From Pseudomonadota bacterium (lineage in GTDB: Bacteria; Pseudomonadota; Gammaproteobacteria; Steroidobacterales; Steroidobacteraceae), in NCBI GenBank assembly GCA_018241525.1, contig JAFEDR010000009.1:1-64000 (forward strand): 64,000 bases of DNA, in the 5' to 3' direction. The translations under genes and the position numbers were made by a program. The notes under the pieces are model-generated. The model was not told the origin of the DNA. It searched no databases and saw nothing but the letters and a program-made list of their open reading frames with translations. Each line of letters begins with the position of its first letter. Within the stretch, counting starts at the first letter, position 1. Positions 63,708 to 64,000 of the stretch are shown piece after piece.

Positions 63708-64000
63708 GTGGCCGAGCACATCGTCTTTCTCGACCGATCCACCCTGCAAGCCCAGGTTCGCCGGCCGTCCTTCGAGCACGGCTGGGACGAGTACCCGACG
63801 ACGAGCGTGGATGACGTCGCCGGGCGACTGCGCCACGCAACGATCGCCATCACCAACAAGGTGCCGCTGCGGGCGTCGACGCTGCGCGAGTTGCCCGCGC
63901 TGCGCATGATCGCGGTGGCGGCGACGGGCTACGACGTCGTCGATGTGGGCTACTGCCGGGAAAACGGCATCGCGGTCGCCAACATCCGCAACTACGCGGT
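63708..64000 (+). CDS. D-2-hydroxyacid dehydrogenase (hydroxypyruvate reductase-like), partial
   Basis: The gene runs off the right edge; about 97 residues are visible. From the GTG at 63708, three bases after the sgaA-like stop, it reads VAEHIVFLDRSTL..., then LRELPALRMIAVAATGYDVVDVGYCRENGIAVANIRNYA. This is the N-terminal catalytic domain of D-isomer 2-hydroxyacid dehydrogenases; the GTGYD-type segment binds the carboxylate (here ATGYD). The NAD-binding domain lies outside. With the aminotransferase it would convert hydroxypyruvate to D-glycerate. Confidence 0.85.
   Translation, partial: MAEHIVFLDRSTLQAQVRRPSFEHGWDEYPTTSVDDVAGRLRHATIAITNKVPLRASTLRELPALRMIAVAATGYDVVDVGYCRENGIAVANIRNYA

Overview
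This is a high-GC Gram-negative chromosome segment. The evidence is an RND pump, outer-membrane lipoprotein channels, a TonB-dependent receptor, an OMPLA-type phospholipase and a PagL-like protein. Gene content (a patatin / acetoacetate decarboxylase / 3-hydroxybutyrate dehydrogenase operon, EmrAB-type efflux, ANTAR regulators, an M61 peptidase beside a TonB receptor) fits a beta- or gammaproteobacterium; I cannot name the genus. I see no rRNA, tRNA, CRISPR array or intact transposon.

Layout. 1-3.3 kb is an accessory remnant: an 8-copy 10-bp tandem repeat, an XRE/nucleotidyltransferase pair resembling a toxin-antitoxin module, the tail of a tyrosine recombinase, and a HipA/YjjJ-type gene broken by one in-frame stop. 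3.5-10.4 kb, minus strand, holds an enoyl-CoA hydratase-family gene and a three-gene RND efflux operon. 11.3-12.1 kb is a small XRE regulator plus membrane protein. 12.3-15.2 kb is a patatin-adc-bdh operon. 15.3-21.4 kb has HdeD with a PAS kinase, then PagL, a patatin lipoprotein and two divergent TetR regulators. 21.7-26.5 kb is an EmrAB/OMF efflux operon ending in an ANTAR regulator, divergent from an AI-2E-family permease at 26.9-28.9 kb. 29.6-39.8 kb is a signalling hub: an ANTAR regulator and kinase, two single-domain globins, an MCP, CheW, a receiver-kinase fusion and a GAF kinase. 40.3-45.4 kb carries a 1363-residue membrane protein of unknown family behind an OMPLA-type phospholipase. 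45.9-50.1 kb has an orphan ribbon-helix-helix gene, a membrane protein and two serine hydrolases. 50.3-55.9 kb is a TonB receptor, M61 peptidase and HAD phosphatase. 55.9-61.6 kb is a GntR-controlled catabolic operon (APC permease, class III aminotransferase, FGGY kinase, NagB-like deaminase). The right edge begins a serine-glyoxylate aminotransferase / 2-hydroxyacid dehydrogenase pair.

How genes work together. The strongest regulatory signal is a 15-bp palindrome, ACTGTAC-N-GTACAGT with small variations, found at five promoters: the ketone-body/patatin operon, both divergent TetR genes (one leading into the patatin-PagL genes), the Emr efflux operon and the AI-2E-type permease. I infer one TetR regulon joining membrane-lipid hydrolysis, hydroxybutyrate/acetoacetate metabolism and efflux. 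A second palindrome, GTCATTATAATGAC, lies over the -10 box of the APC-permease operon and recurs, in part, at the gntR promoter. These promoters also show that the most upstream possible starts of the first patatin, the APC permease and the AI-2E permease are wrong. The best candidates for something undescribed are the 1363-residue protein with its OMPLA partner, the TetR regulon, and the GntR-controlled amino-compound pathway.
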